This document shows, piece by piece, positions 25,276-32,965 of a DNA stretch of 64,000 bases (positions within the stretch are counted from its first letter, which is position 1; every line of letters begins with the position of its first letter). The notes under the pieces were generated by a model. The model ran no database searches. It was not told the DNA's origin and worked only from the letters and a program-made list of their open reading frames with translations. The DNA is from Rhodosalinus sp041365695 (lineage in GTDB: Bacteria; Pseudomonadota; Alphaproteobacteria; Rhodobacterales; Rhodobacteraceae), in contig NZ_JBGFSJ010000001.1 of NCBI RefSeq assembly GCF_041365695.1, positions 62,001 through 126,000 of the forward strand, given 5' to 3'. Position numbers and translations under genes: made by a program.

Positions 25276-26823
25276 ATGGCTGGAGCGGTATCTGGAACGA
25301 CGATCCTGTGGTTCAAGCGCGACCTCCGGGTGGACGACCACCCGGCGCTCGCCACCGCCGTGGCGCTCGGGCGCCCGATCCTGCCGCTTTACATCCTCGA
25401 ACCCGGCCTCTGGGCGCAACCCGACGCGAGCGGGCGGCACTTCGCCCTCCTGTCGGAGGCGCTGGACGCCCTCGAAGACGCGCTCGCCCGGCTGGGCGCG
25501 CCGCTGGTCCGCCGCGTCGGCGCGGCGACGGACGTGCTGGAGGATCTGCGACGCGGGCATGGCGTGACCTGCCTGACCAGCCACGAGGAGACGGGCAATG
25601 GCTGGAGCTATGCCCGCGACCGAACGGTGGCGGACTGGGCGCGCGCGCAGGGCGTGACGTGGAAGCAGGTGCCGCAGTCGGGTGTCGTCCGCAGGCTGGC
25701 CAGCCGCGACGGCTGGGCGGCGCGTCGCGACCGGTTCGTCTTCGCCGAGCCGGTTCCGGCCCCCGGCGGCCTGCGGTCCGTGCAGGCCGAAAGCGACCCC
25801 TGGCCCGGGCCCGCGCGCCTTGGCCTCCGGCCGGACCCGTGCCCGGGACGGCAAAGCGGCGGGCGCGCGGCCGCCCTCGGGACCCTCGACAGCTTCCTGA
25901 CGGAGCGCGGGCGCGACTATCGCCGCGCCATGTCCTCTCCGCTCGATGGCGCGACGGCCTGCTCGCGCCTGTCGCCCCACCTCGCCCTCGGCGAGCTTTC
26001 GGTGCGCGAGGCGGCGCGCGCCGCCGCCGCGCGGCAGCGCGCGGTCAGGGGCACGCGCGAGGGCTGGGCCGGCAGCCTCAGAAGCTTCCAGTCCCGCCTC
26101 GCCTGGCGCGACCATTTCATGCAGAAGCTCGAGGACGAACCCGCGCTCGAACATCGCTGCCTGCACCCGGCCTACGAGGATCTGCGCCCCCGCGTTCCCG
26201 ACGCTGACCGCCTCGCGGCGTGGGAGCGCGGCGAGACCGGGCTGCCCTTCGTGGATGCCTGCATGCGGATGCTGACCCACACCGGCTGGATGAACTTCCG
26301 CATGCGCTCGATGCTGGTGGCGGTGGCCTCCTACCACCTCTGGCTCGACTGGCGGGCCACGGGTCCGATCCTCGCGCGCCTTTTCACCGATTACGAGCCG
26401 GGCATCCACTGGCCGCAGATGCAGATGCAGTCGGGCACGACCGGCATGAACACCATCCGCATCTACAACCCCGTGAAACAGGGCCGCGACCAGGATCCGA
26501 CGGGCGCCTTCACCCGCGCCTGGCTGCCGGAACTGGCGCCTGTGCCGGACCAGTATCTGCAGGAGCCGTGGCGCTGGGAGGGTGCGGGCGCGCTTCTGGG
26601 GCGCGCTTACCCCGAGCCCGTCGTCGACGTCCCCGCCGCGGCCCGCGCCGCGCGCGAGGCGGTCTGGGCCGTGCGCCGCGGCGAAGGCTTCCGCGATACC
26701 GCCCGTGGCCTCGTGCACAAGCACGCCAGCCGCAAGGACGGCACTGGCCGCTTCGTGAACGACCGCGCCCCGCGCCGCCGCCGCAAGGCCGCGGACGACC
26801 GGCAGGGGAGCTTCGGCTTCTGA
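25276..26823 (+). CDS. Cryptochrome/deoxyribodipyrimidine photolyase family flavoprotein
   Basis: A blue-light flavoprotein. Photolyases of this family repair UV cyclobutane dimers using FAD; cryptochromes of the same fold act as sensors. The 515-residue product has the N-terminal antenna domain (TTILWFKRDLRVDDHPAL) and the FAD domain with GLPFVDACMRMLTHTGWMNFR. It also has the motif WPQMQMQSGTTGMNTIRIYN, which marks a bacterial subgroup distinct from E. coli PhrB. Repair versus sensing cannot be decided from the sequence. The start at 25276 (MAGAVSGTTI) is preferred because the 28 residues before it overlap the promoter region. A DUF2256 gene overlaps its stop codon. Confidence 0.9.
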   Translation: MAGAVSGTTILWFKRDLRVDDHPALATAVALGRPILPLYILEPGLWAQPDASGRHFALLSEALDALEDALARLGAPLVRRVGAATDVLEDLRRGHGVTCLTSHEETGNGWSYARDRTVADWARAQGVTWKQVPQSGVVRRLASRDGWAARRDRFVFAEPVPAPGGLRSVQAESDPWPGPARLGLRPDPCPGRQSGGRAAALGTLDSFLTERGRDYRRAMSSPLDGATACSRLSPHLALGELSVREAARAAAARQRAVRGTREGWAGSLRSFQSRLAWRDHFMQKLEDEPALEHRCLHPAYEDLRPRVPDADRLAAWERGETGLPFVDACMRMLTHTGWMNFRMRSMLVAVASYHLWLDWRATGPILARLFTDYEPGIHWPQMQMQSGTTGMNTIRIYNPVKQGRDQDPTGAFTRAWLPELAPVPDQYLQEPWRWEGAGALLGRAYPEPVVDVPAAARAAREAVWAVRRGEGFRDTARGLVHKHASRKDGTGRFVNDRAPRRRRKAADDRQGSFGF

Positions 26824-26978
26824 TGGGCGGCATGCGGCGCAAGGGCGATCTGCCCGTCAAGACCTGTGCCACCTGCGGCCGGCCCTTCGCGTGGCGCAAG
26901 AAATGGGCCCGGGTCTGGTATGAGGTGCGGTATTGTTCCGAGCGGTGCCGCCGCGCGCGCAGGCAGAACGGGGCCTAG
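26823..26978 (+). CDS. DUF2256 zinc-ribbon-like small protein
   Basis: A 51-residue product with two Cys pairs (CATC near the start and CSERC near the end) around the family core PFAWRKKWARVWYEV, matching DUF2256. The Cys pattern suggests a bound zinc. Its ATG shares a base with the photolyase stop (TGATG), so the two are translationally coupled. DUF2256 genes are commonly found next to or fused with cryptochrome/photolyase genes, but their role is not established. Confidence 0.85.
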   Translation: MGGMRRKGDLPVKTCATCGRPFAWRKKWARVWYEVRYCSERCRRARRQNGA

Positions 26979-27003
26979 CCCCGCCCGGCAGGCAAGGCCG
27001 GGG

Positions 27004-27032
27004 TTCCGCTTCGCCCGTAGCTGCCCTAGATT
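27004..27032 (+). promoter_or_regulatory. Candidate promoter for the C26 amidotransferase gene
   Basis: TTCCGC (27004-27009), 17 bp, TAGATT (27027-27032), then a ribosome site (gagaggtg, 27042-27049) before the ATG at 27057. Confidence 0.4.
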
Positions 27033-27056
27033 GTGGCGACGCGAGAGGTGAACATC

Positions 27057-27836
27057 ATGGCACGGCCCGTCGTCGGCATCATCGGCAACCAGTACCTCAT
27101 CAACGACCAGTACCCGACCCATGCGGGCGGGCAGATGAACTCGGCCGCCGTCTCCGGGGTCGCCGGATGCCTGCCGCTCGTGATCCCCTCCGACCCGGGG
27201 ATCGTCTCGGTGGAAGAACTGCTGGAGGTCTGCGACGGGTTCGTGCTGACCGGGGGGCGGCCCAACGTGCACCCCGAGGAATACGGCGAGGCCGAGACCG
27301 AGAAGCACGGCGCGTTCGACCGGTGCCGCGACGCGGTCACCCTGCCGCTCGTGCGGGCCTGCGTGGCGCGCGGCCAGCCCTTTCTCGGCATCTGCCGCGG
27401 CTTCCAGGAGGTGAACGTCGCCATGGGCGGCTCGCTCTACCCCGAGATCCGCGAGCTGCCGGGGCGGATGAACCACCGGATGCCGCCCGACGGGACGCTC
27501 GAGGAAAAGTTCGCGCTTCGCCACAAGGTGAGGTTCGGCGAGGGCGGGATCTTTCACAGGCTCATGGGCGCGCGCGAGGTGATGACGAACACGCTGCACG
27601 GGCAGGGCGTGAAGGACGCGGGCGCGCGCTTCGTGATCGACGGCTGGGCCGAGGACGGCACGCCCGAGGCAGCCTACGTGGCCGACGCGCCGGGGTTCAC
27701 CCTCGCGGTGCAGTGGCACCCCGAATGGAACGCGGCGCGCGACCCGGTGTCGCGCCCGCTTTTCGAGGCGTTCGGAGACGCCGTCCGGCGCTGGGCGGCG
27801 GGCGGCCGGGACCGCGCGGCGCGGCTCAGCGCTTGA
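27057..27836 (+). CDS. Class I glutamine amidotransferase-like hydrolase (peptidase C26)
   Basis: This protein is related to gamma-glutamyl-GABA hydrolase PuuD, which cleaves gamma-glutamyl amides in polyamine breakdown. The nucleophile Cys is in GICRGFQEVN, the catalytic His-Glu pair in WHPEWN, and the oxyanion region FVLTGGRPNV precedes them. The 259-residue length fits. No puuABC genes lie nearby, so the real substrate is uncertain. The start at 27057 (MARPVVGIIG) follows a good ribosome site; the ATG-less upstream frame from 27033 would add eight residues. Confidence 0.85.
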   Translation: MARPVVGIIGNQYLINDQYPTHAGGQMNSAAVSGVAGCLPLVIPSDPGIVSVEELLEVCDGFVLTGGRPNVHPEEYGEAETEKHGAFDRCRDAVTLPLVRACVARGQPFLGICRGFQEVNVAMGGSLYPEIRELPGRMNHRMPPDGTLEEKFALRHKVRFGEGGIFHRLMGAREVMTNTLHGQGVKDAGARFVIDGWAEDGTPEAAYVADAPGFTLAVQWHPEWNAARDPVSRPLFEAFGDAVRRWAAGGRDRAARLSA

Positions 27837-27902
27837 TCCTGCTCAAGGTGCGGGCCGCCGGGCCGGGCTATGCTGCGCGCGTCCGGTTCGGGAAGACGCG
27901 CC

Positions 27903-28457
27903 ATGAGGCTTCTGATCGTCTACGCCACCACGGAGGGACAGACCCGCAAGATCGCGCGGTTCTGCGCCGATCGGCTCTCGCAGGCCGGCCACGCGGTGGA
28001 GCTTCTGCCCGCGGCCGACGCGGAGGGGATCGACTGGCCCCGCATCGCGGGCGCGATCCTCGCCGGTTCGGTGCACATGGGCCGGGTGCAGGAGGGGCTG
28101 GAGCGGTTCGCCGCCGCCCATGCCGGGGACCTGGGCGCGCGGCCGTCGCTATTCCTCCAGGTCTCGCTCGCGGCCGCGGGCGACGACCCCGAAGAGCGCG
28201 CCGACATCGAGCGCATCGCGGACGATTTCTGCGCGCGCACCGGATGGCAGCCCGACCGCACGCTTCAGGTCGCCGGCGCCTTCCGCTTCACGCAGTACGA
28301 TTTCTTCCGCCGCTGGGCGATGCGCTGGATCGCGTCGCAGAAGGGCGAAAGGATCCGCCCGGGCGAGGACCGGGAATACACCGACTGGACGGAACTGGCG
28401 GACGCGCTCGACGCGTGGCTCGCCGCGACTTCTGAGCGAGAGGAGACAGCGAAATGA
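27903..28457 (+). CDS. Flavodoxin-domain protein, HemG-like
   Basis: A 184-residue flavodoxin-like protein. The FMN phosphate loop is YATTEGQTRKIA. The later segment (FRFTQYDFFRRWAMRWIASQ) matches the membrane-proximal helix typical of HemG-type menaquinone-dependent protoporphyrinogen oxidases, which convert protoporphyrinogen IX to protoporphyrin IX. HemG is mainly gammaproteobacterial; alphaproteobacteria usually use HemJ, so another flavodoxin role is possible. The start at 27903 (MRLLIVYATT) matches the fold start. The stop overlaps the next ATG (ATGA). Confidence 0.72.
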   Translation: MRLLIVYATTEGQTRKIARFCADRLSQAGHAVELLPAADAEGIDWPRIAGAILAGSVHMGRVQEGLERFAAAHAGDLGARPSLFLQVSLAAAGDDPEERADIERIADDFCARTGWQPDRTLQVAGAFRFTQYDFFRRWAMRWIASQKGERIRPGEDREYTDWTELADALDAWLAATSEREETAK

Positions 28458-28657
28458 ACGTGGACCGTGCCGTGATGGCCTTCGCCGGGGTGATCGTGCT
28501 TCTGTCGGCGCTGCTGGCCTGGCAACACTCCCCCTGGTGGCTTCTGCTGACCGGCTTCGTGGGGCTCAACCTGATCCAGTCGGCCTTCACGGGCTTCTGC
28601 CCGGCCGCGACCGTCTTCCGCAAGCTCGGGCTGCGACCGGGTTCGGCGTTCCAGTGA
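28454..28657 (+). CDS. DUF2892 small membrane protein
   Basis: 67 residues with two hydrophobic helices (about 8-24 and 27-44) and the motif GLNLIQSAFTGFCPAATVFRKLG. It matches the DUF2892 module that also forms the membrane tail of the rhodanese YgaP. The conserved Cys in TGFCP is present. The start codon overlaps the flavodoxin stop by four bases, so the pair should be made together. Confidence 0.85.
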   Translation: MNVDRAVMAFAGVIVLLSALLAWQHSPWWLLLTGFVGLNLIQSAFTGFCPAATVFRKLGLRPGSAFQ

Positions 28658-28661
28658 GCGC

Positions 28662-30902
28662 CTAGGTCACGAAGTCGAACCGCCGGGCGAGCGGCAGTTC
28701 GCGGACGCGCTCGCCGGTGAGGTCGAAGACGGCGTTGGCCAGGGCGGGCATCGACGGCGGCGTGCCGGGTTCGCCCACGCCCGACAGGCGCTCCGCGGTT
28801 TCCAGCACGCGGACCTCCACCGCGGGCGCGCTATGGATGCGAAGCGCGTCGTAGTCGGGGAAGTTCCCCTGCTGGGCTTCGCCGCCCTCGAAGGTGATCT
28901 CGCCCATGACGGCGGCGGAGAGACCGTAGAGGAGCCCCGAGACCATCTGGCTTTCGACGATGCGAGGGTCGAGCGCGGTGCCGACGTCGCAGGCGATCCA
29001 GGCCCGGGCGATGCGGATCGCCCCGTCCTCGTCCACCACTTCGACGACCTGCGCGGTGGGCGTGCCGAAGGAATAGGTGAACGCTACGCCGCGCCCGGTG
29101 CCGTCGGGCGTCTCGCCCGTCCAGCCCGACATCTCGCGCACCGCGTCCAGCACGCCTGCCGAGGGCGCGTGCACCTCGCGCATGTGGGCGAGGCGAAACT
29201 CCAGCGGATCGGCGCCCGCGGCGTGGGCCAGCTCGTCGATGAAGCTGTCGTGGAAGAAGCCGTTGAAGGAGGCCCCGACCGCGCGCCAGAAGCCGATCGG
29301 CAGCTTCATCTCGGCCAGGTGCCCCCGGATGCGGTAGTTCGGGATCGCGTAGGGCTGGTCGTAGGCGCCTTCCACGTGGCCCTTGTCCGCCCCGGGCGGG
29401 GCGAAGCCGGCGAGGCGCTGGGCGCTCTCGCGCGTGACCGACTGCGCGGCGATCGCCCCGTCGAGGAGCACCGCGCGCCCGTCGCGCACCGCGCCGCGGA
29501 AGCGGGCGAGCGCGCCGGGGCGGTAGAAGTCGTGGCCCATGTCCTCCTCGCGCGACCAGGCGACCTGCACCGGCTTGCCCGGCATCTCGCGGGCGACGAT
29601 GGCCGCGAGCACGGCGAAATCCACCTCGCCGCGACGGCCGAACCCGCCGCCCAGATAGGTGGTGTGGACGCGCACGGCCTCGGGCGCGACGCCGGCCGCC
29701 TCCGCGCAGTGGTCGCGCACCAGGGTGGGCGACTGGAACCCGCCCCAGACCTCGAGCCGGTCGCCGTCGAGGAGCGCGGTGGCGTTCACCGGCTCCATCG
29801 TCGCGTGGGCGAGGTAGGGCACGCGATACTCGGCGGCGATCTCCGTCGCGCCCTCGGGCAGGGTGTCGGCGTCGCCCTCGTCGCGCAGCGCCGAGTTCGG
29901 CGCGGCGTCGAAGGCCCGCGCGATTTCCGCGAAAAGCGCCTCGGTCGTGTCGGGGTAGGGCGCCTCGGCCCAGTCGATCTCCACCGCCGCGGCGGCCCGG
30001 AAGGCGAGCCAGGTATTCGAGGCGACGACGGCGATCCCGGTGCCGAGGTCGATCACCCGCTCGACCCCCGGCATCTCCTCGGCCGCGGAGGCGTCGAAGG
30101 ACCGCATCGGCGCGCCGAGGCGCGGGTTCATCCGCACCGTGGCGAACTTCATTCCCGGCAGCCGCACGTCGAGGCCGAAGCGGGCGGTGCCGGTGGCCTT
30201 CTCCACCATGTCCACGCGGGGCTGCGATGTGCCGAGGATCCGCCACTCCGCGGCGGGCCGGAGCGCGGGCGCGCGCGGCGGGTCGATCCGGGCGGCGGCC
30301 TCGGCGAGCTCGGGATAGGGGAGCCGCGCGCCGTCGGGCGCGATCACCGCGCCCGCCCTGGTCGAGAGCGCGTCGGCGGGCACGCCGAGCCGTTCGGCGG
30401 CGGCGGCCTTCAGCGTCTCGCGCGCGGCGGCGCCCGCGTGGCGCATCTTGTCGAAGGCGTCCACCGTGGAGGTCGAGCCGCCCGTCACCTGCAGCCCGAG
30501 CGCCTTGCCCATCACGCCCATCTGCTCGCGGATGGCGTGCTGGAGATCGGACATGGCGTAATCCTTGAAGGGCAGGCCGAGCCCGGCGAGGGCGCCGTTG
30601 TAATAGGAGTCCGAGGCCGGCCCGTGGAGGGTGCGGATCGCGTCCATCTCCACGTCGAGCTCCTCGGCCACCAGTGCGGCGAGCGTGGTGCGCACGCCCT
30701 GGCCCATCTCGGCGCGCGGCACGACGATCGAGACGCCGGCCCGGTCCACGATGACATAGGGGTTGAGCGCGAGTGCCTCGCCCTCGGGGTCGAGCGGATT
30801 GTCCACGGGCTTGCGCGCGTACCAGACGCCGAAGGCGACCCCGCCCGCCACGGCGGCGGAGCCGATGAGGAAGCTGCGGCGGGCGATCTTTCCGAGGCTC
30901 AT
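28662..30902 (-). CDS. Molybdenum hydroxylase large subunit, isoquinoline 1-oxidoreductase beta type
   Basis: The molybdopterin-binding subunit of a xanthine oxidase-family enzyme. The 746-residue product begins with a twin-arginine signal (ARRSFLIGSAAVAGGVAFG), so the complex is expected in the periplasm. Molybdopterin regions GGGFGRRGEVDFAVLAA and GFWRAVGASFNGFFHDSFID are visible. The catalytic Glu near the end lies in GVGEPGTPP. The layout with a separate 2Fe-2S subunit and no FAD subunit matches isoquinoline 1-oxidoreductase IorAB and periplasmic aldehyde dehydrogenases; the substrate cannot be predicted. The 2Fe-2S gene lies 3 bp upstream. Confidence 0.9.
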   Translation of the reverse strand: MSLGKIARRSFLIGSAAVAGGVAFGVWYARKPVDNPLDPEGEALALNPYVIVDRAGVSIVVPRAEMGQGVRTTLAALVAEELDVEMDAIRTLHGPASDSYYNGALAGLGLPFKDYAMSDLQHAIREQMGVMGKALGLQVTGGSTSTVDAFDKMRHAGAAARETLKAAAAERLGVPADALSTRAGAVIAPDGARLPYPELAEAAARIDPPRAPALRPAAEWRILGTSQPRVDMVEKATGTARFGLDVRLPGMKFATVRMNPRLGAPMRSFDASAAEEMPGVERVIDLGTGIAVVASNTWLAFRAAAAVEIDWAEAPYPDTTEALFAEIARAFDAAPNSALRDEGDADTLPEGATEIAAEYRVPYLAHATMEPVNATALLDGDRLEVWGGFQSPTLVRDHCAEAAGVAPEAVRVHTTYLGGGFGRRGEVDFAVLAAIVAREMPGKPVQVAWSREEDMGHDFYRPGALARFRGAVRDGRAVLLDGAIAAQSVTRESAQRLAGFAPPGADKGHVEGAYDQPYAIPNYRIRGHLAEMKLPIGFWRAVGASFNGFFHDSFIDELAHAAGADPLEFRLAHMREVHAPSAGVLDAVREMSGWTGETPDGTGRGVAFTYSFGTPTAQVVEVVDEDGAIRIARAWIACDVGTALDPRIVESQMVSGLLYGLSAAVMGEITFEGGEAQQGNFPDYDALRIHSAPAVEVRVLETAERLSGVGEPGTPPSMPALANAVFDLTGERVRELPLARRFDFVT

Positions 30903-30905
30903 GGC

Positions 30906-31370
30906 TCAGCCCTCCGACAGGCGGGCCGCCGCGGCGTGGATCGCCGCGCGGATGCGGGGATAGGTGCCGCAGCGGCAGAGGTTGCCCTGCATGGCGGCGT
31001 CGATGTCGTCGTCCGAGGGCGCGGGCGTCTCGGCCAGGAGCGCCGCGGCCTGCATGATCTGGCCCGACTGGCAGTAGCCGCATTGCGCGACCTGCTGTTC
31101 GACCCAGGCCGCCTGCACGGCGTGCATCGCGTCGGGCGTGCCGAGCCCCTCGATCGTCGTCACCCCGCCCCAGACATCGGCGAGCGCGACCTGGCAGGAG
31201 CGCACCGCCTGCCCGTCCACATGCACCGTGCAGGACCCGCAGGCGGCGACGCCGCAGCCGAACTTCGTCCCGGTCAGGTCGAGCGCGTCGCGCAGCACCC
31301 ACAGAAGTGGCACGTCGCCCGGCAGGTCGACCTCCCGGCGCTCGCCGTTCACGGTCAGGGAAAAGGCCAT
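30906..31370 (-). CDS. 2Fe-2S subunit of the molybdenum hydroxylase (IorA type)
   Basis: 154 residues. The N-terminal plant-ferredoxin cluster motif CGVAACGSCTVHVDGQ binds one 2Fe-2S centre. The C-terminal CGYCQSGQIMQ and CRCGTYPRIRAAI bind the second. It relays electrons from the molybdenum site to an acceptor outside this gene pair. The start at 31370 (MAFSLTVNG) is chosen over MLM at 31376 because the GGAG ribosome site is then 7 bases away instead of 1. No Tat signal is seen here; the large subunit's signal would carry it as a folded pair. Confidence 0.9.
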   Translation of the reverse strand: MAFSLTVNGERREVDLPGDVPLLWVLRDALDLTGTKFGCGVAACGSCTVHVDGQAVRSCQVALADVWGGVTTIEGLGTPDAMHAVQAAWVEQQVAQCGYCQSGQIMQAAALLAETPAPSDDDIDAAMQGNLCRCGTYPRIRAAIHAAAARLSEG

Positions 31371-31466
31371 GAGCATGCTCCTGTCTCGGCTTCGCCAATG
31401 AAGCGTATGGGTCGGCGACGGAATGGCAAGAGGAGACCGCCGGCAGGGCGCCGGCGCCGCCGGCCT

Positions 31467-31482
31467 TGTGCGCAGGCGCACA
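31467..31482. promoter_or_regulatory. 16-bp palindrome in the divergent 2Fe-2S subunit/doxX gap
   Basis: TGTGCGC-AG-GCGCACA is a perfect inverted repeat in the 217-bp gap between two divergent genes. Its position suggests an operator for one or both. No other feature is recognised in that gap. Confidence 0.4.
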
Positions 31483-31587
31483 GAGCGTCTGACGCGGGCG
31501 GGAATGGTTTTTCGAGTCTACGGCGCGCATCTGGTGTGCCATCGCGGGGGCACCCCGTTCCCGCCCGACGCTCACAGGGAGACGACA

Positions 31588-32019
31588 ATGACCACCACGA
31601 CCGACCGGACGTCCGCAGGAAAAGCAGGGTTCGAAAGCTGGGCCGCTCCCGCCGGCCGCCTGATGCTCGCCGCGATCTTCGTGATCGCCGGGATCAACAA
31701 GCTGGGCGGCTACGCCGGCGTGCAGGGATACATGGAGGCGTTCGGCATCCCCGGCGCGCTGTTGCCCGTCGTGATCGCACTCGAGCTCGCGGGCGGCCTG
31801 GCCCTCGCCCTGGGTTACAAGACGCGCCTCGCGGCGGTGTTGCTCGGGGCGTTTTCGCTGGTCTCGGGAGTGATCTTCCACCTGCTGCCCGGCCTCGAGG
31901 CCGAAGGGCTCGCCGCGCAGAACGACATCAACCACTTCCTCAAGAACGTGGCGCTCGCGGGCGGCATGGCGATGATCCTGGCCTTCGGACCCGGACGGTT
32001 CTCGATCGACGCGCGCTGA
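31588..32019 (+). CDS. DoxX family membrane protein
   Basis: 143 residues with four hydrophobic helices, starting GRLMLAAIFVIAGINKL, the DoxX signature. It includes an intervening KTRLAAVLLGAFSLVSGVI helix and a C-terminal FLKNVALAGGMAMI helix. Family members are inner membrane proteins linked to redox or thiol stress, with no settled activity. The start at 31588 follows agggagacgaca. It ends 39 bp before the kynA stop (convergent). Confidence 0.88.
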   Translation: MTTTTDRTSAGKAGFESWAAPAGRLMLAAIFVIAGINKLGGYAGVQGYMEAFGIPGALLPVVIALELAGGLALALGYKTRLAAVLLGAFSLVSGVIFHLLPGLEAEGLAAQNDINHFLKNVALAGGMAMILAFGPGRFSIDAR

Positions 32020-32058
32020 GGCGTGCCGCGCGCCCGGCGTCCCTTGCGGCGCCGGGCG

Positions 32059-32895
32059 TCAGAGATGCGTGCGCAGGTGCCAGAGTTCGGGGAAGAGCTC
32101 CACCTCCAGCATCTTCTTCAGGTAGCTCACGCCCCCGGTTCCGCCGGTGCCGCGCTTGAAGCCGATCACCCGTTCCACCGTGGTGACGTGGTTGAAGCGC
32201 CAGCGACGGAAGTAGTCCTCGAGATCCACCAGCTTCTCGGCCAGCTCGTAAAGTTCCCAATGCGCGTCCGGGTCTCGGTAGACCCGCGTCCAGGCCTCGG
32301 CCACGGCCGGGTCTGGCGCGTGCGGGCGCGAGAGATCGCGCTCGCGGATATGGCCGGGCAGGGGCGCGACCTCCGCGTCGAGCCGCGCGAGCGCCGCGTC
32401 GTAGAGCGAGGGGCGGGCAAGTTCCGCCTCCAGCCGCGCAACGATCTCCGGCCGGTGCGCGTGGGGCCGGATCATGGCGGGGTTGCGGTTGCCCAGGGTG
32501 AACTCGATCAGCCGGTATTGCCAGGACTGGAAGCCCGAGCTCTGGCCCAGCGCCTCGCGGAAGGTGGTGTAATCCGAGGGCGTCATCGTGCGCAGCACGT
32601 CCCAGGCCGCGTTGAGTTGTTCGAAGATGCGCGAGACCCGGGCGAGCATCTTGAACGCGGGGCGCGCGGCGCCGCCCGAAAGCGCCGCGCGGGCCGCGCC
32701 GATCTCGTGCAGCGCAAGCCGCATCCAGAGCTCGGAGGTCTGGTGCTGAATGATGAAGAGCATCTCGTCATGCGCGTCCGAAAGCGGATGCTGCGCGCCG
32801 AGGATCGCGTCGAGACGCAGGTAGTCGCCGTAGGACATGGCATCCTCGAACGACATGCGCGCGCCCTCGCGGGCCGGATCGTATGGATCGCTCAT
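32059..32895 (-). CDS. kynA: Tryptophan 2,3-dioxygenase
   Basis: A heme enzyme that opens the indole ring of tryptophan to N-formylkynurenine, the first step of the kynurenine pathway. The 278-residue product shows the substrate-side segment EMLFIIQHQTSELWMRL and the region FRRWRFNHVTTVERVIG with the heme-ligand His, close to the usual 280 residues. The start at 32895 (MSDPYDPARE) is chosen. kynU follows upstream on the same strand with a 70-bp gap, which supports co-transcription. Confidence 0.96.
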   Translation of the reverse strand: MSDPYDPAREGARMSFEDAMSYGDYLRLDAILGAQHPLSDAHDEMLFIIQHQTSELWMRLALHEIGAARAALSGGAARPAFKMLARVSRIFEQLNAAWDVLRTMTPSDYTTFREALGQSSGFQSWQYRLIEFTLGNRNPAMIRPHAHRPEIVARLEAELARPSLYDAALARLDAEVAPLPGHIRERDLSRPHAPDPAVAEAWTRVYRDPDAHWELYELAEKLVDLEDYFRRWRFNHVTTVERVIGFKRGTGGTGGVSYLKKMLEVELFPELWHLRTHL

Positions 32896-32965
32896 GCCGG
32901 GGCCCCCGCGCCGTTCGCCCGAGCCCACGGCGCGGGGGCGGCTGCAAGCCGCGGGCGCGTCACTG

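Noticed and set aside
28833..32159. A 1108-codon open frame on the plus strand over the molybdenum hydroxylase genes
   Set aside because: It is antisense to two well-recognised subunits, with composition typical of a shadow frame and no protein motif.
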